Notes: generated by a model not told the origin, from the sequence alone. A stretch of DNA of 64,000 bases from Bathynomus jamesi (GCA_023014485.1 JAJOZX010001870.1:640001-704000), one strand, 5' to 3'; shown: positions 1 through 10,906, counted from the stretch's first letter. Made by a program: numbers and translations.

Positions 1-149
1 TAATTTTAACGAAGTTACATACGACATACTACTATTTCAAATAGGGCGCCTTTGTTGGGCCAAATTCTATCCTTGAGACATTGAGATAACGTTGTATCTA
101 CTTAAAGTTTTACGTAATATCACAACGTTGTGAAGACGTAACTGAGACC

Positions 150-608
150 TAGGGTTGCCAACCGTCCTTTTTTGTAGATTTTTGTCCTTGTCCTTTCTTG
201 AGTTCGGAAAGGACGCCATTTGTCCTTTTCTGATAACAATCTTGTTCCAAACAACAGTTTTATAACAAAACTTTTGTTTAAAAGGAAATAATTATAAAGT
301 CTTAAGTCGAGTAACATTTTATAAATTCATTTCTTCACTTAAATGTTAACGTTCCGTGTAGCGGAAAAGTATAAATTTAAAAATAAATATTGTTACCATA
401 AATTTTGTCAATGCATGACTCAATGGGTCAATATCTGTATATCAATAAAAATATTTACTTCAAGAAAATATGCAATAAAAAAGCATGCAGTATAAATTGT
501 AATAAATTATAAATAAAATTTTACTTCTTTCCCTAACCTTGTAGACAGTATATTGGAATTGATGTTCTTGTCCTTTTTTTCAAACTTCATGGAGTTAGCA
601 ACCCTACA
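150..608. mobile_element. Non-autonomous hAT-like element (MITE)
   Basis: The left end reads TAGGGTTGCCAAC and the right end, reversed, reads TAGGGTTGCTAAC, so the ends are inverted. The flanking 8-mers, CTGAGACC and GTGAGACC, match at 7 of 8 positions, as expected for a hAT target duplication. Short inverted stretches rich in TGTCCTT follow the termini. No transposase is encoded. A relative lies at 56819-57582. Confidence 0.7.
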
Positions 609-616
609 GTGAGACC

Positions 617-873
617 ACACAAATTAACATTGTATCTACGTCACAGTGCTAAAATGCAACCTTGTGACAACGTCGTATCTACGTAACATTGTTAGTTGGG
701 ATCTGCTCAGACATGATGTGATGTCAATACCGTCATTGTTTCTTAGAAGCGTTAACATTATGGAAATTAATTTACTGGGCATAAATTCTACTACGGTTTA
801 CACATTTCAATATAGCGTAACCAAAGCCGATTTAGGTAAATATTCCAGTGAACTCAAACCGATAATTAAAGAC
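617..873. other. Non-coding, simple direct repeats
   Basis: Variants of a motif like ACGTTGTATCTACGTAAC occur on both sides of the preceding MITE, suggesting it landed in a degenerate tandem repeat. The short open frame here shows no recognisable protein. Confidence 0.4.
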
Positions 874-1052
874 CAGAACATATTTTTATGGTCAATTGTG
901 ATGTGCTTTGAAAGAATTTGACATCATTTTCTGGTGCAAATGAGTTTCGAGATATTTACAATTTTTGTGTTTGAAGAATCGCAAATATAAAAACGAAACG
1001 AAGGTCTAATTCTTTAAAAATACATAGAAAAATTAACCAGAAAAATATTTAC
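874..1052. repeat. Short inverted-repeat element (TTTTTCTGGT family)
   Basis: The left arm CAGAACATATTTTTATGGTC is mirrored by a right arm ending in TTAACCAGAAAAATATTTACTG. The arms are imperfect over about 55 bp. The outer motif recurs in 2277-2457, 5307-5736 and 53294-54757. No coding capacity is seen. Confidence 0.55.
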
Positions 1053-1690
1053 TGGTGGAGGCACATTCTCTAACCCTAACCCGCACTTACCCTCTAACCT
1101 AACTTAACCACACCTAGGCAATACATATATAAATTATTTGTAGCCTAGGTGGTGGCGCTCAAGCCGGGACTCTTTTCGTTCGTAATGTACGTTGGCCTAA
1201 GCTTTATAATTATTTATTGCTTTATAATCACTTGCACGCTATATAAAACATAGTTTTCTATGTTATCTTCGTAACGATTCAGAATATTATGTTGTCATGT
1301 TAAGGTGTTGGTTTAAGTTCAGCGAAATATTAACCCGATCTATGCTTGACTTCGTCTACACTTAACCAACTAATTGAAACCATATATGACTGTGATGATC
1401 ATATACCACTGTGATGAAACTGAGGATATTTGATTTGATATACACATCACTGTGACATCAGAATGTTTTAAATGGCATCACTATTTTACCGTACATGTGC
1501 GATATTTTTGGAGTTAGTATTGTTAAAGAATATTGTATGATGTAAGTGAATCAAATGTACGAGATAATTTGGTATTCTAATTAAGCTTTAAATGGTGAAA
1601 TATTTTTAAGTCATTTCAAGTTTTTGCATTCCCGAATTCAAGTGTAAATTAGCTATTTCTGATGTTTTCTTTGTTTAAAATGGCGTCGTG
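1053..1690. other. Intergenic stretch upstream of candidate exon
   Basis: This AT-rich stretch has short CCTAA-like patches near 1065-1110. No open frame, RNA gene or element end is recognised. Confidence 0.4.
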
Positions 1691-1922
1691 TTCCGCATCT
1701 TTCAGCAAGCACAGCTGATTCTACTCTCGCGAGCGTCTCTGCAGCCCCGAGGAGCAGGAGTGTGCAGACCAGCTGATCGAGTTAGGCTAACGAAGATGGA
1801 ACGAGGGGTCTGTTGCAGATATAAAGAATGGATTGCATACTAAATATTATATTATGAGAAATGTGTTAAATGTTATTTACTACAATGTTTAAGAAATAGG
1901 AGGTGCAAATGATTTCGCTGAT

Positions 1923-2182
1923 ATGGTTAGCATGAGTTCGAATGGGCAGAGTGGGGCGGGGAATGTAGTAGGATCAGCTGGGGCTGGCGGCAGTGGTGGT
2001 ATTGAATCTGGTCCTTCTCGAAGCGGAATATCACAACCTGTGGTGGAGTGCCATAATAATAGTAATACAAATAATGTGAATAGGAATTGCAACAACAGTG
2101 CAGATTCAGGAGCCTGGAAGATACTTCAGCAAGATCCTGCAAAGATGAGCAAGCTTAGGGAAATCGTCGAAAATTCCACCAG
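1923..2182 (+). CDS. Candidate first coding exon of an unknown host gene
   Basis: An ATG opens 86 codons rich in Gly, Ser and Asn, ending in a charged stretch around AWKILQQDPAKMSKLREIVE. A consensus splice donor (CCACCAG then GTAAAC) lies at 2182/2183, and the frame meets a stop just after it, which fits an exon ending in phase 2. Upstream, 1690-1800 is unusually GC-rich for the area, with CTCGCGAGCG, and could hold a transcription start or 5' untranslated exon. The low-complexity N-terminus followed by a compact helical segment is typical of a nuclear or signalling protein start, but I do not recognise the family. No downstream exon is visible in the window, so the intron would be long or cut by transposons. 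It could also be a chance frame. Confidence 0.4.
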
Positions 2183-2276
2183 GTAAACTTAGGCTTGTAG
2201 GCTAGGCTTCATTTTAGCTTAAGAACGAGACAGGCATAAAAATAGGGTAATTATGTATAAAGACTAACTCGGTCAT

Positions 2277-2457
2277 TTTACACACCAAAATACATTTTTC
2301 TAGTAGTATTTGATGTGATTTATTCAAATCTGACCTCCCTCGGAAATGAGATCCAACAGAGTTATAGTACTTTGAAGTTTGGCTCATTTTCAAAGGAAAT
2401 GGAGGTCAAAATCTAAGCAAAACACATCGAATATTACTAGGAAAATGTATTTTGGTA
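2277..2457. repeat. Inverted-repeat element, arms about 60 bp
   Basis: The left arm starting CACCAAAATACATTTTTCTA pairs with a right arm ending GGAAAATGTATTTTGGT, and both arms continue inward to GACCTCC / GGAGGTC. Immediately to the right is an array of CCTAA units (about 2464-2482). No coding capacity is seen. Confidence 0.65.
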
Positions 2458-3564
2458 TTAATTAACCTAACCTAACCTAACCTACACGGTAAATCCACAA
2501 GGCTGACATCTTTTAGTTTTCGCAATTTTTGAATACAAGTTGCACTTAAATCTATGGCAAGATTCTACTAATGCGCACTTGAATATTTCTATTGCTCGGG
2601 AGTCATTAGAATGCACTTCGTATATTAAATTCTCAAAATAATATTTGCACCTTTCACATGTCATCACAACCAATATCTATGAAAAACTAATGGAAGTGGA
2701 ACTAGCAACTTAAAAAGCCTAGCTCATATATCATGTTCTCATGACGTCGCCAATCAAATATTGGAAGGGCAGGAAAATAATGCAAAAAATGTCATAATAT
2801 TCAAATCTACATAATTTGGTAAGGACGCATCTGTGACAGGGTTGGCACTAGTGGGCCCAGCCCGAAAAAACCCACCCGGTTTTTTTTTTTAAAAAAAAAC
2901 TCATTTGAAAAAACCTATTATTTTACCTACTTGTGGGTTTTTTCATGAAACTTAAGAAGTGCATATGCAATTATTTTTAAAAATTGTCATATAGGCGCCT
3001 ATAATGATTTTACATGCAAAGCAAGCAAACATGAGTCAACAAATACACCTACAGGTATAACTCTTTGGGTGAGGTAGCAGGTTATAGAGTGTAGACATCA
3101 GCCAATCAGGGTGGTATGGTACTCCAGGATTGTGGTGGGTGGAAGTCAGTCAGCAGCCCATGGTTCAGAACCCATGTTAAGCTGTAGGTCCCCTCCTCTG
3201 TCATGTACCTAACTCTATATATAGCATGTTGCGAAGGAGGTTAAACAATCCTAATAAGTTTTAAGTGTCCAAGCATCTCAGCATCCCCAACTTTTGCTTT
3301 TCATAGGGAGGGGAGTTTCATGGGCATCAGACTTTTCTTCTCCCTCCCATGTAATGTAAAAGTCAAAGTTCAAAAGTTTACTAGATAAATCCATACAAAA
3401 ATAAATAAATGTTTTCAAAATTTCCAGCATGAAATACATACTGGTATATACATAGAAAAATATTGACTTATTATATATGGTTATATTGAACATTGTAATT
3501 GTGTACAGTAAGTTGAACAAATGAAACTATATATTGTTTGAAATTTGAATATACATCTACTGAA

Positions 3565-3716
3565 TGACTAACTATTCTTCATCACTTTTCCAATCAGATG
3601 GGTCAGTCATCCTCAATTGCCTGTTAATTTTTACAAGGTTTACAGTTTTTTCAAGGCCTAATCTATTGCGTAATTTGGTCCAGACAAGGCCAAATGTGGA
3701 GAACACTCAATCGAGA
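3565..3716 (-). pseudogene. hAT transposase C-terminal dimerisation tail
   Basis: The minus strand encodes VFSTFGLVWTKLRNRLG and ends at a natural stop after DWKSDEE. This is the end of the hAT dimerisation region (the RxFSxxGxxxxxxRxxL block). One in-frame stop lies just upstream. With the N-terminal pieces it shows that the middle of the transposase has been deleted. Confidence 0.7.
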
Positions 3717-3756
3717 CTGAACTTGGTGGGCAGCTTAGTAATTTGTGGATAAATCC

Positions 3757-3972
3757 TTAGTAATTTATGGATAAATCTAGTTCTTCATGGATTGTATTTA
3801 AAAGTGGACCAGACAAATTTCGACGGGAAGGTGGAGTGTAGCCTGGTCTTAGAGTCTCTATCATTTCAATAAAATACTTAGACTCTGCACATAGAAATGG
3901 AATATTATTTGCATAAAAGAATTTGGCTATTTTGTTATCAATGACATTTTTCTGCAAAGTAGTAGTTGTCAT
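3757..3972 (-). pseudogene. hAT transposase fragment after the BED finger
   Basis: This frame includes KNVIDNKIAKFFYANNIPF and RPGYTPPSRRNLSGPLL, the conserved segment that follows the BED finger in many animal hAT transposases and precedes the catalytic domain. It abuts the BED frame through a frameshift and stops where the internal deletion begins. Confidence 0.75.
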
Positions 3973-4289
3973 GCCAAAATTGCTTGCTTACTTTTGAATT
4001 TTTCTTTTTTCATCTGTAATTGTGTCAGTGGTGGTGAGGATGAGTCTGGATCATCTGAGAGGTCTATGTCATGGCAGTATGAAGATGATGTACTGGCAGT
4101 ATTGTCAGTCTTGTTTCTTGATTCCATGTGTTTCAAACATTTCATTAAATGCATTTTTATTCGCTCGGCTATTTTATTACTTATTTCATTATTGCAATGT
4201 TTGCATCTAACTTTACTAGTCCCATCAATAATATTGACTTCATTCCATTCATGCCCTGATTTTCTTCCTGATCCAAAGGTCTTTGGCAT
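3969..4289 (-). pseudogene. hAT transposase N-terminus with BED zinc finger
   Basis: The 106-codon frame starts MPKTFGSGRKSGHEWNEV and carries a Cys-x2-Cys pair (RCKHC, near residue 30) followed by His and Cys in HLMKC, the pattern of a BED zinc finger that binds transposon ends. It is followed by a Ser/Asp-rich linker. The coding sequence continues out of frame into 3757-3972 on the same strand, so the gene is broken. It lies within the 2837-4884 hAT element. Confidence 0.75.
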
Positions 4290-5306
4290 TATTTAATGCA
4301 GTTATAACTTCAAACAGACTAATTCTGTAGGCTAGCAGTAAAGATAAATATGCTGTTGCCAGTTTGTTTTATTTAACTGTGAAATAAAAGAAAAAATATT
4401 CAGTAATATGAATTAAATAGATATAACTAGCTGAATTAAGTTCCCTTTGGGAGCTGTAATTCATCTACTTCCAGCAGAAGACAGGGGCCTGTCTTCCATA
4501 GGAAGTATAGCCTAACAAATAGGATAATTTACCACACCAAATTTAGTTCAAATTGGTCCATGTTTTCCTAATTTTGTTGTGAAGCTCAATCTGAGAAAAT
4601 AATAACTTTTTATGCTTAATTGCCTGGAAGGCAACCTTTTTGCTAAAAACAAGACAAATGTTATATTAATAGTGTACGGTACAGTACAGTATTATTATAA
4701 AAATAAGAATAGGTAGGTCTAATATGAACTACCATATATGATATTAAAGCCAGCAGATGACAAAAAAATGGACATATGAAAAAACCTAATTTTACCCGGG
4801 TTTTTTCGGGTTTTAGGTAAAAAAAAACTGAAAAACCCAACACGGGCGGGCTTTTTCAAAAAAGTGGTTTTTTTGCAAACCCTGATCTGTGAGCATAGTG
4901 ACTTATATGAAAATGATGAGAAAATTATGCTTTAATATTTTATAATTATATTTCCTTTTGATATTCTGAGTATGATAAAACTCATATTAACCAAAAGTAG
5001 TTACATTTAGATCTTAAATAAAGTGATAGACCTTAGTCTGACCCACATCATACCTAACTTAATAGGATTATTATAATAGAACTGACTAACAATCTGACAA
5101 GCTAATATGGCCAGTTTTCTAGAATTGTTTAGCCAAGTTTATTCTATAATTTTGTAGAACTTATAGGCCATTTGCTGGAAGTTGGCTGGGATAACCTCAG
5201 TTGGCCAGAATAGTTTCATGTTTTCCAAATGTAAGATTAATATGTTTTTGGAATGATTTGTTATATGATGTGATAATAGTAGCTCCTTAGTTTAAGAAAA
5301 AATTGG

Positions 5307-5736
5307 GGTAAAGATTTGTTTTAACTGCCCCCTCATTTATGACGCAAAAACATATTTTTCTGGTGTATTTTGTTCAAATTTGCCCTTCATTTCCTTGGGA
5401 AAATCCCCATTTTTGAGGAAATGATGATCTGACATATCTTCCAAAAGGACCAAAAATGACAATTTTTACTGGAAAATGGGTAAATTTTTACAAGTGTACA
5501 TTACAGGCTTTGTAAATCAAAATTATGTTTTTTTGATACAGTTTGAACGAAGGTTAATTTCGTTCAAACAATGTCAAAAACAATCGGAAAAACATAGTTT
5601 TAATATATAACCTAACATAATCTAACCTAAAATTCCAAAATTCCTCAAAAGTCTGTAATGTACTCTCGTAAAAAAAAATACCAGAAAATATGTTTTCATG
5701 TCAAAAATGAGGGGGCAGTTAAAACAAATCTTTACC
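5307..5736. mobile_element. MITE with 55-bp inverted ends
   Basis: The left end GGTAAAGATTTGTTTTAACT is mirrored at the right by AGTTAAAACAAATCTTTACC, and the match continues inward through CTGCCCCCTCATTT and the CATATTTTTCTGGT motif. The inside is AT-rich with no open frame. No clear target duplication is visible. Confidence 0.75.
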
Positions 5737-6104
5737 ACATGAAATACACCAGAAAAACCTATTTTCATCAGTAATATTCACAGCAAAAATAACCTAACCT
5801 AACTAATCATCAAGAGTGTACAGTTAAAACTAATGAAAATAACATAACTTAACCTAACTAATTGTCAAGGGCATACAGTTGACCTAACCAGGCATTCAAT
5901 TATCCTAACTGGGCATGGCTACCCCATAATGAATTTGGGACCTGGAAAGGTAAGTAGTACCCCTAACCTAACCTAGACCTAGATGATGTCCCACTTGGAC
6001 TAGGAGTTTCTACCACAGACAGCCATTCTAAAGTGACTGTTGAATTAAAATTTCAGCCTCTGGACTTGCCAGGGAGAAACATGTGACAATGGGGCAACTG
6101 CTGA
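5737..6104. repeat. CCTAA-rich dispersed repeat
   Basis: Short runs of CCTAA and CTTAACCTAA alternate with ATCATCAAG and GTACAGTTGACCTAAC. The same block recurs at about 54785-54845, also beside a member of the TTTTTCTGGT inverted-repeat family, so it is probably part of a dispersed element rather than a telomere. Confidence 0.5.
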
Positions 6105-7053
6105 TTGGCTAATGATAACATGACTACATACGTCATCTATCTAGACTTTGCAAAAGCTTTTGACAAGGTTGACCATGGTATATTATTCCATAAACTAAAA
6201 GAACTTGGTATTTGTGGAAAAATAGGAAAATGGGTCCATGCCTTTCTCTCTAACAGAAAACAAATAACAATTGTAAATGGAGCAAAATCTATAGAAAAAG
6301 AAGTGATTAGTGGAGTGCCGCAAGGTACAGTGCTGGGACCAATCCTATTCATTATAATGCTAAACAATATAAACTGTAACCTCAGAAGCTCTCTCCTCTC
6401 ATTCGCAGATGATACCAGAATACAAGGACCAATTACAGAAAAAGAGGACTGTGTAGAGCTACAAAAAGATCTACAAACTATATATGCATGGGCAGATGCA
6501 AATAATATGGCCTTCAATGAAGACAAATTTGAACTAATCAAGTATGGACCAAATAAATACCTGAAAGAACAATTCAACTACACTGGACCCACAGGAAAAG
6601 ATATTGTACAAACTGATCATGTAAGGGATCTAGGGATTATATTATCTGAAGATGCAACATTCAACAGGCACATTGACAAAGTAACCTCATCATGCAAACA
6701 ACTAATAGGATATATACTGAGGACATGCAGAACTAGGGACAGTATGACCATGCTCACCCTGTGGAAATCACTTGTTATTCCACGCATTGACTACTGCTCT
6801 CAATTATGGTTTCCCCACAAATGGAATGAATTGCTAAAAATTGAGGGCCTACAAAGAACCTTTACCTCGTATATTAAACAACCTGATGGGTGACAGGTGA
6901 GTAAAAACAAATTAAACTACTGGGATAGGCTCAGAGGCCTCAACCTTTATTCCATAGAGAGAAGGTTTGAGAGATACATCCTAATCTACACCTGGAAAAT
7001 TCTAGAAGGGCTTTTAGTTGCCCCCAATACTGAACCAATTGTGCCCACCTTAA
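6105..7053 (+). pseudogene. LINE reverse transcriptase, 5'-truncated (part 1)
   Basis: The 262-codon frame begins inside the reverse transcriptase domain. It shows YLDFAKAFDKVDH (palm motif A), SGVPQGTVLGPILF (motif B) and SFADDTRI (motif C, the catalytic FADD box), then the thumb and C-terminal region of a CR1/Jockey-type LINE. After a frameshift near 6890 the frame continues as KLNYWDRLRGLNLYSIERR up to the TTAA at 7050-7053, where a piggyBac-like insertion interrupts it. The ORF2 endonuclease is absent because of 5' truncation. The C-terminus resumes at 8245. Confidence 0.85.
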
Positions 7054-7123
7054 CCCTTTGATGACCAGTATACGTTTCTTTGAACTTAAAAGTTTAAGTT
7101 TTATTGTTATTTACAATTAGATA

Positions 7124-8075
7124 CAGGGTGTCTCAATATACATGCAACCCATGTCACTGCTAATAATTCTGCCAATATTAATGTTCTTGTTCTATTTTCT
7201 CAGATTTGAAGAGAGGAGACAATAACAACTAATAATTATCAATCAAAATGCCTTGGACAAAGGAGGAAAAATTTTTTTGCGTCACTACTTATTTGGAGAC
7301 AAAATCATTCAAAACTGTGCAAACGAAATTTCGCAGGAAGTTCAACTTCAACAATTATCCCCAGAAAAGCCAAATTTATCGTTGGGCACACAATTTCAAG
7401 CCACAGGATCAGTAAACAATCTCAACAAGAAAGCAGAAACACCCAGATCTGGCAGGAAGGTGACTGCAAGATCTCCTGACAATGTGAATGCGGTGAGAGA
7501 TTCTGTTGGAAGGAGTCCGAAAAAGTCAATCCGAAGACGTTGCCAAGATCTGGGTCTTTCACGTGCGTCAGTGCAAAGAATCTTGATCAAGGATCTTCAG
7601 CTGTACCCATACAGGATCCAGATCAAGCATAAACTCACACCAGCTGACATGGCAAAACGTGTTGTAATGTGCCGGTGGTTCGAGAACAAGATCGAAGAGG
7701 ATCCTGACTTTCTTGATGATGTTTGGTTCGGCGACGAAGCACACTTCTTGCTCAGTGGGTATGTCAATAGCAAGAACAATGTGTTCTGGGGCACACAAGC
7801 CCCAGACGAGGTGCTTCAGAGGCCCTTGCACTCTGTGCAGGGTGTCAGGGTGATTGACAACTTCGCTCATCGGCTTCAAGTGTGTCTGCAGCGCAACGGC
7901 GGTCATTTGGAACATGTGCTCTAATAAATGTATCCTTTGATCTAGAGACCTCAAATCTTCAGTTTTTAATTGTTATCATATCAGCTTCCAGGAAATGTAA
8001 TCTTTTTTGGAGTTTATTTTCTGAGTAATAAATTATTATCATGTCAATGGGTTCCATCTATTTTGAGACACCCGG
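7124..8075 (+). mobile_element. Tc1/mariner-type element inside the piggyBac-like element
   Basis: TA flanks both ends (7122-7123 and 8076-8077). The inverted ends are CAGGGTGTCTCAA and its near match CCGGGTGTCTCAA, and the similarity extends through AACCCAT. The element holds one transposase frame with an internal deletion. Confidence 0.85.
7253..7924 (+). pseudogene. Tc1/mariner-type transposase, internally deleted
   Basis: The 223-codon frame contains a helix-turn-helix region (KSIRRRCQDLGLSRASVQRI), then the first catalytic aspartate block DDVWFGDEAHFLLSGYVNSKN. After RPLHS the frame jumps to the extreme C-terminus (CLQRNGGHLEHVL), so the second and third catalytic acids are lost. The protein would bind DNA at best. 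The first ATG gives a slightly altered N-terminus, and nearby frames suggest the original start was a few codons upstream. Confidence 0.75.
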
Positions 8076-8244
8076 TATTAGTAACTATAGTCACTTAAAT
8101 GACCCATTTTTGGGTTAATTTTCTGACAACTAAACCATACCTGTATAAACATGTAGATGTATTTGTAGAAACGTTGCATCATTGTACAATTTATATTATT
8201 ATTTCCATTGGGACAAATATGTCCCGTGGTCCTCAAAGGGTTAA

Positions 8245-8640
8245 CAAGAACTGGAAGAATGTGTCAAAAATATCACCTCCCACCAAACAGTCTGAGAAGG
8301 ATTCAAACCCTTCAATATAATAGTATCTCTAGGCAGGGTTCTCGCCTGTTTAACTCCTTGCCTCAGTACCTTAGAGATATAAGTGCAGTCCCAGTAGATA
8401 CTTTTGAAAAACACTTGGACATGTTTTTAGCCAACATACCTCACCAACCCACAGTGCCAGGGTATTCCTCTGCCAGACCAGCCCCCACAAATTCAATAGG
8501 GGACCAAATTGTATGGCAGGAGCAAGAGAAAAGAAGGGTGGTGACCCCATCATGGCCCTGCCTCAGGAGACGCTGAGCGGACTTCGTGGGAGCAGCGTAC
8601 CATTGAGGCAGAAGCGCTTTAAGGTAAATTTAAGGTAAAA
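8245..8640 (+). pseudogene. LINE C-terminus and 3' tail (part 2)
   Basis: The LINE frame resumes with LRRIQTLQYNSISRQGSRLF and NSLPQYLRDI, the conserved C-terminal block that follows the thumb in many crustacean LINEs, and ends at a stop near 8576. The 3' end carries the short repeated tail TTTAAGGTAAA (twice, about 8618-8638) rather than poly-A, as in CR1-type elements. It continues the frame of 6105-7053. Confidence 0.8.
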
Positions 8641-8821
8641 TCATGGGATAAGATGGTTTGACTAGTGAATAATGGCGCCAAAATTTAATAATTTTGAAAA
8701 TAAATATCTTGATAAATAGGAATTTCTGCCAAAATTAGTATAGAATAAAGCATTCTTGTTTTGGTTGAAAATAGCAGAAAATGAATTCTTTCTATTAAAA
8801 ATGAAAGGGACGTTAAAATGA

Positions 8822-9575
8822 GGGGCATTCCAGGAGAGATCACCCAATGCATGTCACCACTCCGACTCAGATTTTGATGAAAATTGACATATGAGGTTCA
8901 TCCAGGTGCTGATTTCACTGGTCAAAATAAAAAAGTTCTATGACCCATAGTTTTTGAGATATGGGCCCCCAAAATCTTGGGGGCCCCACTTTACCACCTA
9001 ACTTTAATGGGCAATAACTCCCAAACATCTTACCATAGATGTATAAAACTATACATTTTTAGAATCAGCATGAAGAGATCTATCTATTAAATGATACCAT
9101 GTTCAAGTGTGTAGAACAATAATGAAAATTTCACCCCCCTTTTTATTTTTTTTAGCCCCATCCCCCTAGATGGTGAAATCCCCCCAAAAAATTTTCATTT
9201 ATTAAACTTCCATTAATTGTTAAAAGAGACAAACAATAAGAAATGTGGGTATGAAGTTGCAAGATATTTTAAAAATTATTGAAAAAATATGTACATTGTG
9301 AAATTTTGATATTTTTACGCCTGCAGACTGAAATAGAGAACTACAAATGATATATTCACATGGATGAAAATAAACAGCAAAAATACAAATTGAACACACA
9401 CAAGTTGATTCATAATTACACAAGCTTTTTCAACTCATTTTCTGGGAAAACATATTGAATATGCATTGTTCCTGGCTTTAAAGTTGGTGTGCTTAATAAA
9501 CCTAAAATTTTATCGCTTGATATGTGGCTTGTATCTCTCATTTGTGGAAAGTAATAGTAAACACTATATCCTGAT
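8822..9575 (-). mobile_element. Right end of transposon H, displaced by inversion
   Basis: Read on the plus strand this begins GGGGCATTCCAGG and matches the left end of H at 18720 and the relative at 61577 for several hundred bases. The four bases outside it (8818-8821, ATGA, reading TCAT in H orientation) equal the four bases before 18720. The inner edge carries the end of the H coding frame on the minus strand, and 9568-9575 (ATCCTGAT) is the reverse complement of the ATCAGGAT at 37712-37719. It is therefore the missing right end of the copy at 18720-37719, joined here by inversion through a hAT copy. Confidence 0.8.
9416..9575 (-). pseudogene. C-terminal coding fragment of H protein
   Basis: The minus strand reads YSVYYYFPQMRDTSHIS, then KILGLLSTPT, then ELKKLV and a stop (9416-9418). 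This continues the FDDFEVSFLHPSG block that ends at 37719. The parallel segment in the element at 47856-50691 is SAYYYPSNKDSCAVPGHHIL. The shared pattern is a Tyr-rich strand, then FP or YP, Asp, Ile and Leu-x-x-P. The reading frame needs no correction across the reconstructed junction. Confidence 0.7.
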
Positions 9576-10823
9576 TAGTGATGTAGGTCAAATCCGCATC
9601 TGCGTCCGCATCCGCACTTTGGACTGCGGATGTGGACCGTTGAGATAAAACGTCATTAATAAGCGGAAATTATCAAATTCTACTATATTAATAGAACTAG
9701 TTCATTGTGCGCAAAAGTGATGCAAGCGACAAGATGAGAGGCTGTTCTTGTATGAAGTTACTCTCTTGCAACCTACTTAGATCCACGTTACAAAGCTAAG
9801 TTATTTTCACCTAGTACATTAGAACGAGTTAAATCATCACTTGGCAAAGCAGTTGAAGAGCTTCAATCTCTTGAATCTGTCGCTTCGCCACCCACCAAAA
9901 GAATAAAAGTTTCAGTGACAGAACCAACACCTTCAACAAGCAAATCTATCACAGAATCTGTCTCTCAGTTTCTTGAGTCAAGCAGCAATGACGAGACCTA
10001 CGCGATGTCAAAAGATGTAGTAAAAATGATCTAGAGCTATCACCAAGAAAAACGCCTGGCTGCATGTGACAATCCTATTAGTTGGTGGAAAAATACGCAG
10101 AATATCTATCCATACTTGAGTAAACTTGCAAGGAAACATTTAGCCTGTCCTCCAACAAACGTACCAAGCGAGAGATTATTTAGCAGTGCTGGATTAATAT
10201 ATGATGAAAAGAGAAACAGACTGGCAGCAGAAAAGGCAGAAAAATTAATGTTCCTTAAGCATAACCTTCCTATAATTAAGTTTGAACATTAAACGATGAA
10301 CATCTTAGTTTACTTTATTTTAATTACTCATTTATAAATATGCCTAATAAAACTTTAAACTTAATATAAATAGTTATCAAGCTAATTAAAGATCTCTTTC
10401 TATAAGGGTGGAGGTTGGGGAAAGAGGTTGGTGGGGTGCATTTGAGTTGGGTTCACGTCCCGCATCCTGGTAACACAATTATGGTTTCTAATTGTGGCTG
10501 AAACTCAACAAAATATAACGAATTTATTTGCAGACGAATTCACTAATTGATTTCTATATTAGTTAGATGCTTGATATTATTTTATATGTTCAGAGAAGAG
10601 TACAGCAATTATTGTACAATTAATCAATTATATTACATTATAGCTACAGCTCTCTCTATATAATAACTTATTATATACGTTAAACACAACAAATCTCGAA
10701 TATATCCTAAAAAATAACAAAAATGTAGACATCTGCATCCGCATCCGCGGATGTTGAAATCAAATATCCTCATCCGCATCTGCATCTGCGGATGTGAAAA
10801 AAATGACATCTGCTACATCACTA
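9576..10823 (+). mobile_element. hAT element, deletion derivative, copy 1
   Basis: Ends are TAGTGATGTAGGTC and, reversed, TAGTGATGTAGCAGATG, followed by sub-terminal CATCCGCATCTGCG repeats. Inside is only the C-terminal third of a transposase. The copy at 37720-38987 has the same internal structure in the opposite orientation and is almost identical. The flanks do not match each other (ATCCTGAT and CATGAGAC), but the left flank is the reverse complement of the left flank of copy 2. Confidence 0.85.
9770..10291 (+). pseudogene. hAT transposase C-terminus, copy 1
   Basis: The frame reads YLDPRYKAKLF, a Ser/Thr-rich linker (EPTPSTSKSITESVSQF), then WWKNTQNIYPYLSKLARKHL, PPTNVPSERLFSSAGLI and RNRLAAEKAEKLMFLKHNL. 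These are the hAT dimerisation motifs. The codon that is Glu in copy 2 is TAG here (about 10030), so this copy is broken. The DDE catalytic residues are not encoded. Confidence 0.85.
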
Positions 10824-10858
10824 CATGAGACATCTTATAACACTTATTATAACACAAC

Positions 10859-10860
<2 letters not shown>

Positions 10861-10905
<45 letters not shown>
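10861..10905. repeat. (TA)n microsatellite
   Basis: About 43 bases of uninterrupted TA. It lies between the hAT copy and the 3' end of the minus-strand LINE. Confidence 0.95.

Positions 10906-10906
<1 letters not shown>

Larger units (their letters stand above)
2837..4884 (-). mobile_element. Complete hAT element with internal deletion
   Basis: The element is flanked on both sides by the exact 8-bp duplication ATCTGTGA (2829-2836 and 4885-4892). It begins CAGGGTTGGCACTAG and ends in the complement of CAGGGTTTGCAAAAA, followed by long T and A runs. Inside, on the minus strand, are a BED-type N-terminus, the start of a hAT transposase and its C-terminal dimerisation tail. The catalytic middle is missing, so this copy is an internally deleted, non-autonomous derivative. 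Confidence 0.9.
7054..8240. mobile_element. piggyBac-like non-autonomous element
   Basis: The insertion is bounded by TTAA on both sides (7050-7053 and 8241-8244), with inverted ends CCCTTTGATGACC and GGTCCTCAAAGGG. A TTAA target plus CCCT termini is the signature of piggyBac. It has no transposase of its own; most of its length is the mariner at 7124-8075. Removing it and one TTAA joins the LINE frame as IVPTLTRTGRMC, which confirms the boundaries. Confidence 0.85.

Noticed and set aside
2460..2485. Telomere (CCTAA repeats)
   Set aside because: Only a few units occur, flanked by ordinary sequence and by inverted-repeat elements; similar patches recur at 5580-5640, 5790-5990 and 54800. They look like parts of dispersed repeats rather than a chromosome end.
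8099..8320. 73-codon frame overlapping the piggyBac-like right end
   Set aside because: It crosses the TTAA boundary between two different elements in a frame other than the LINE frame, so it is a chance frame.
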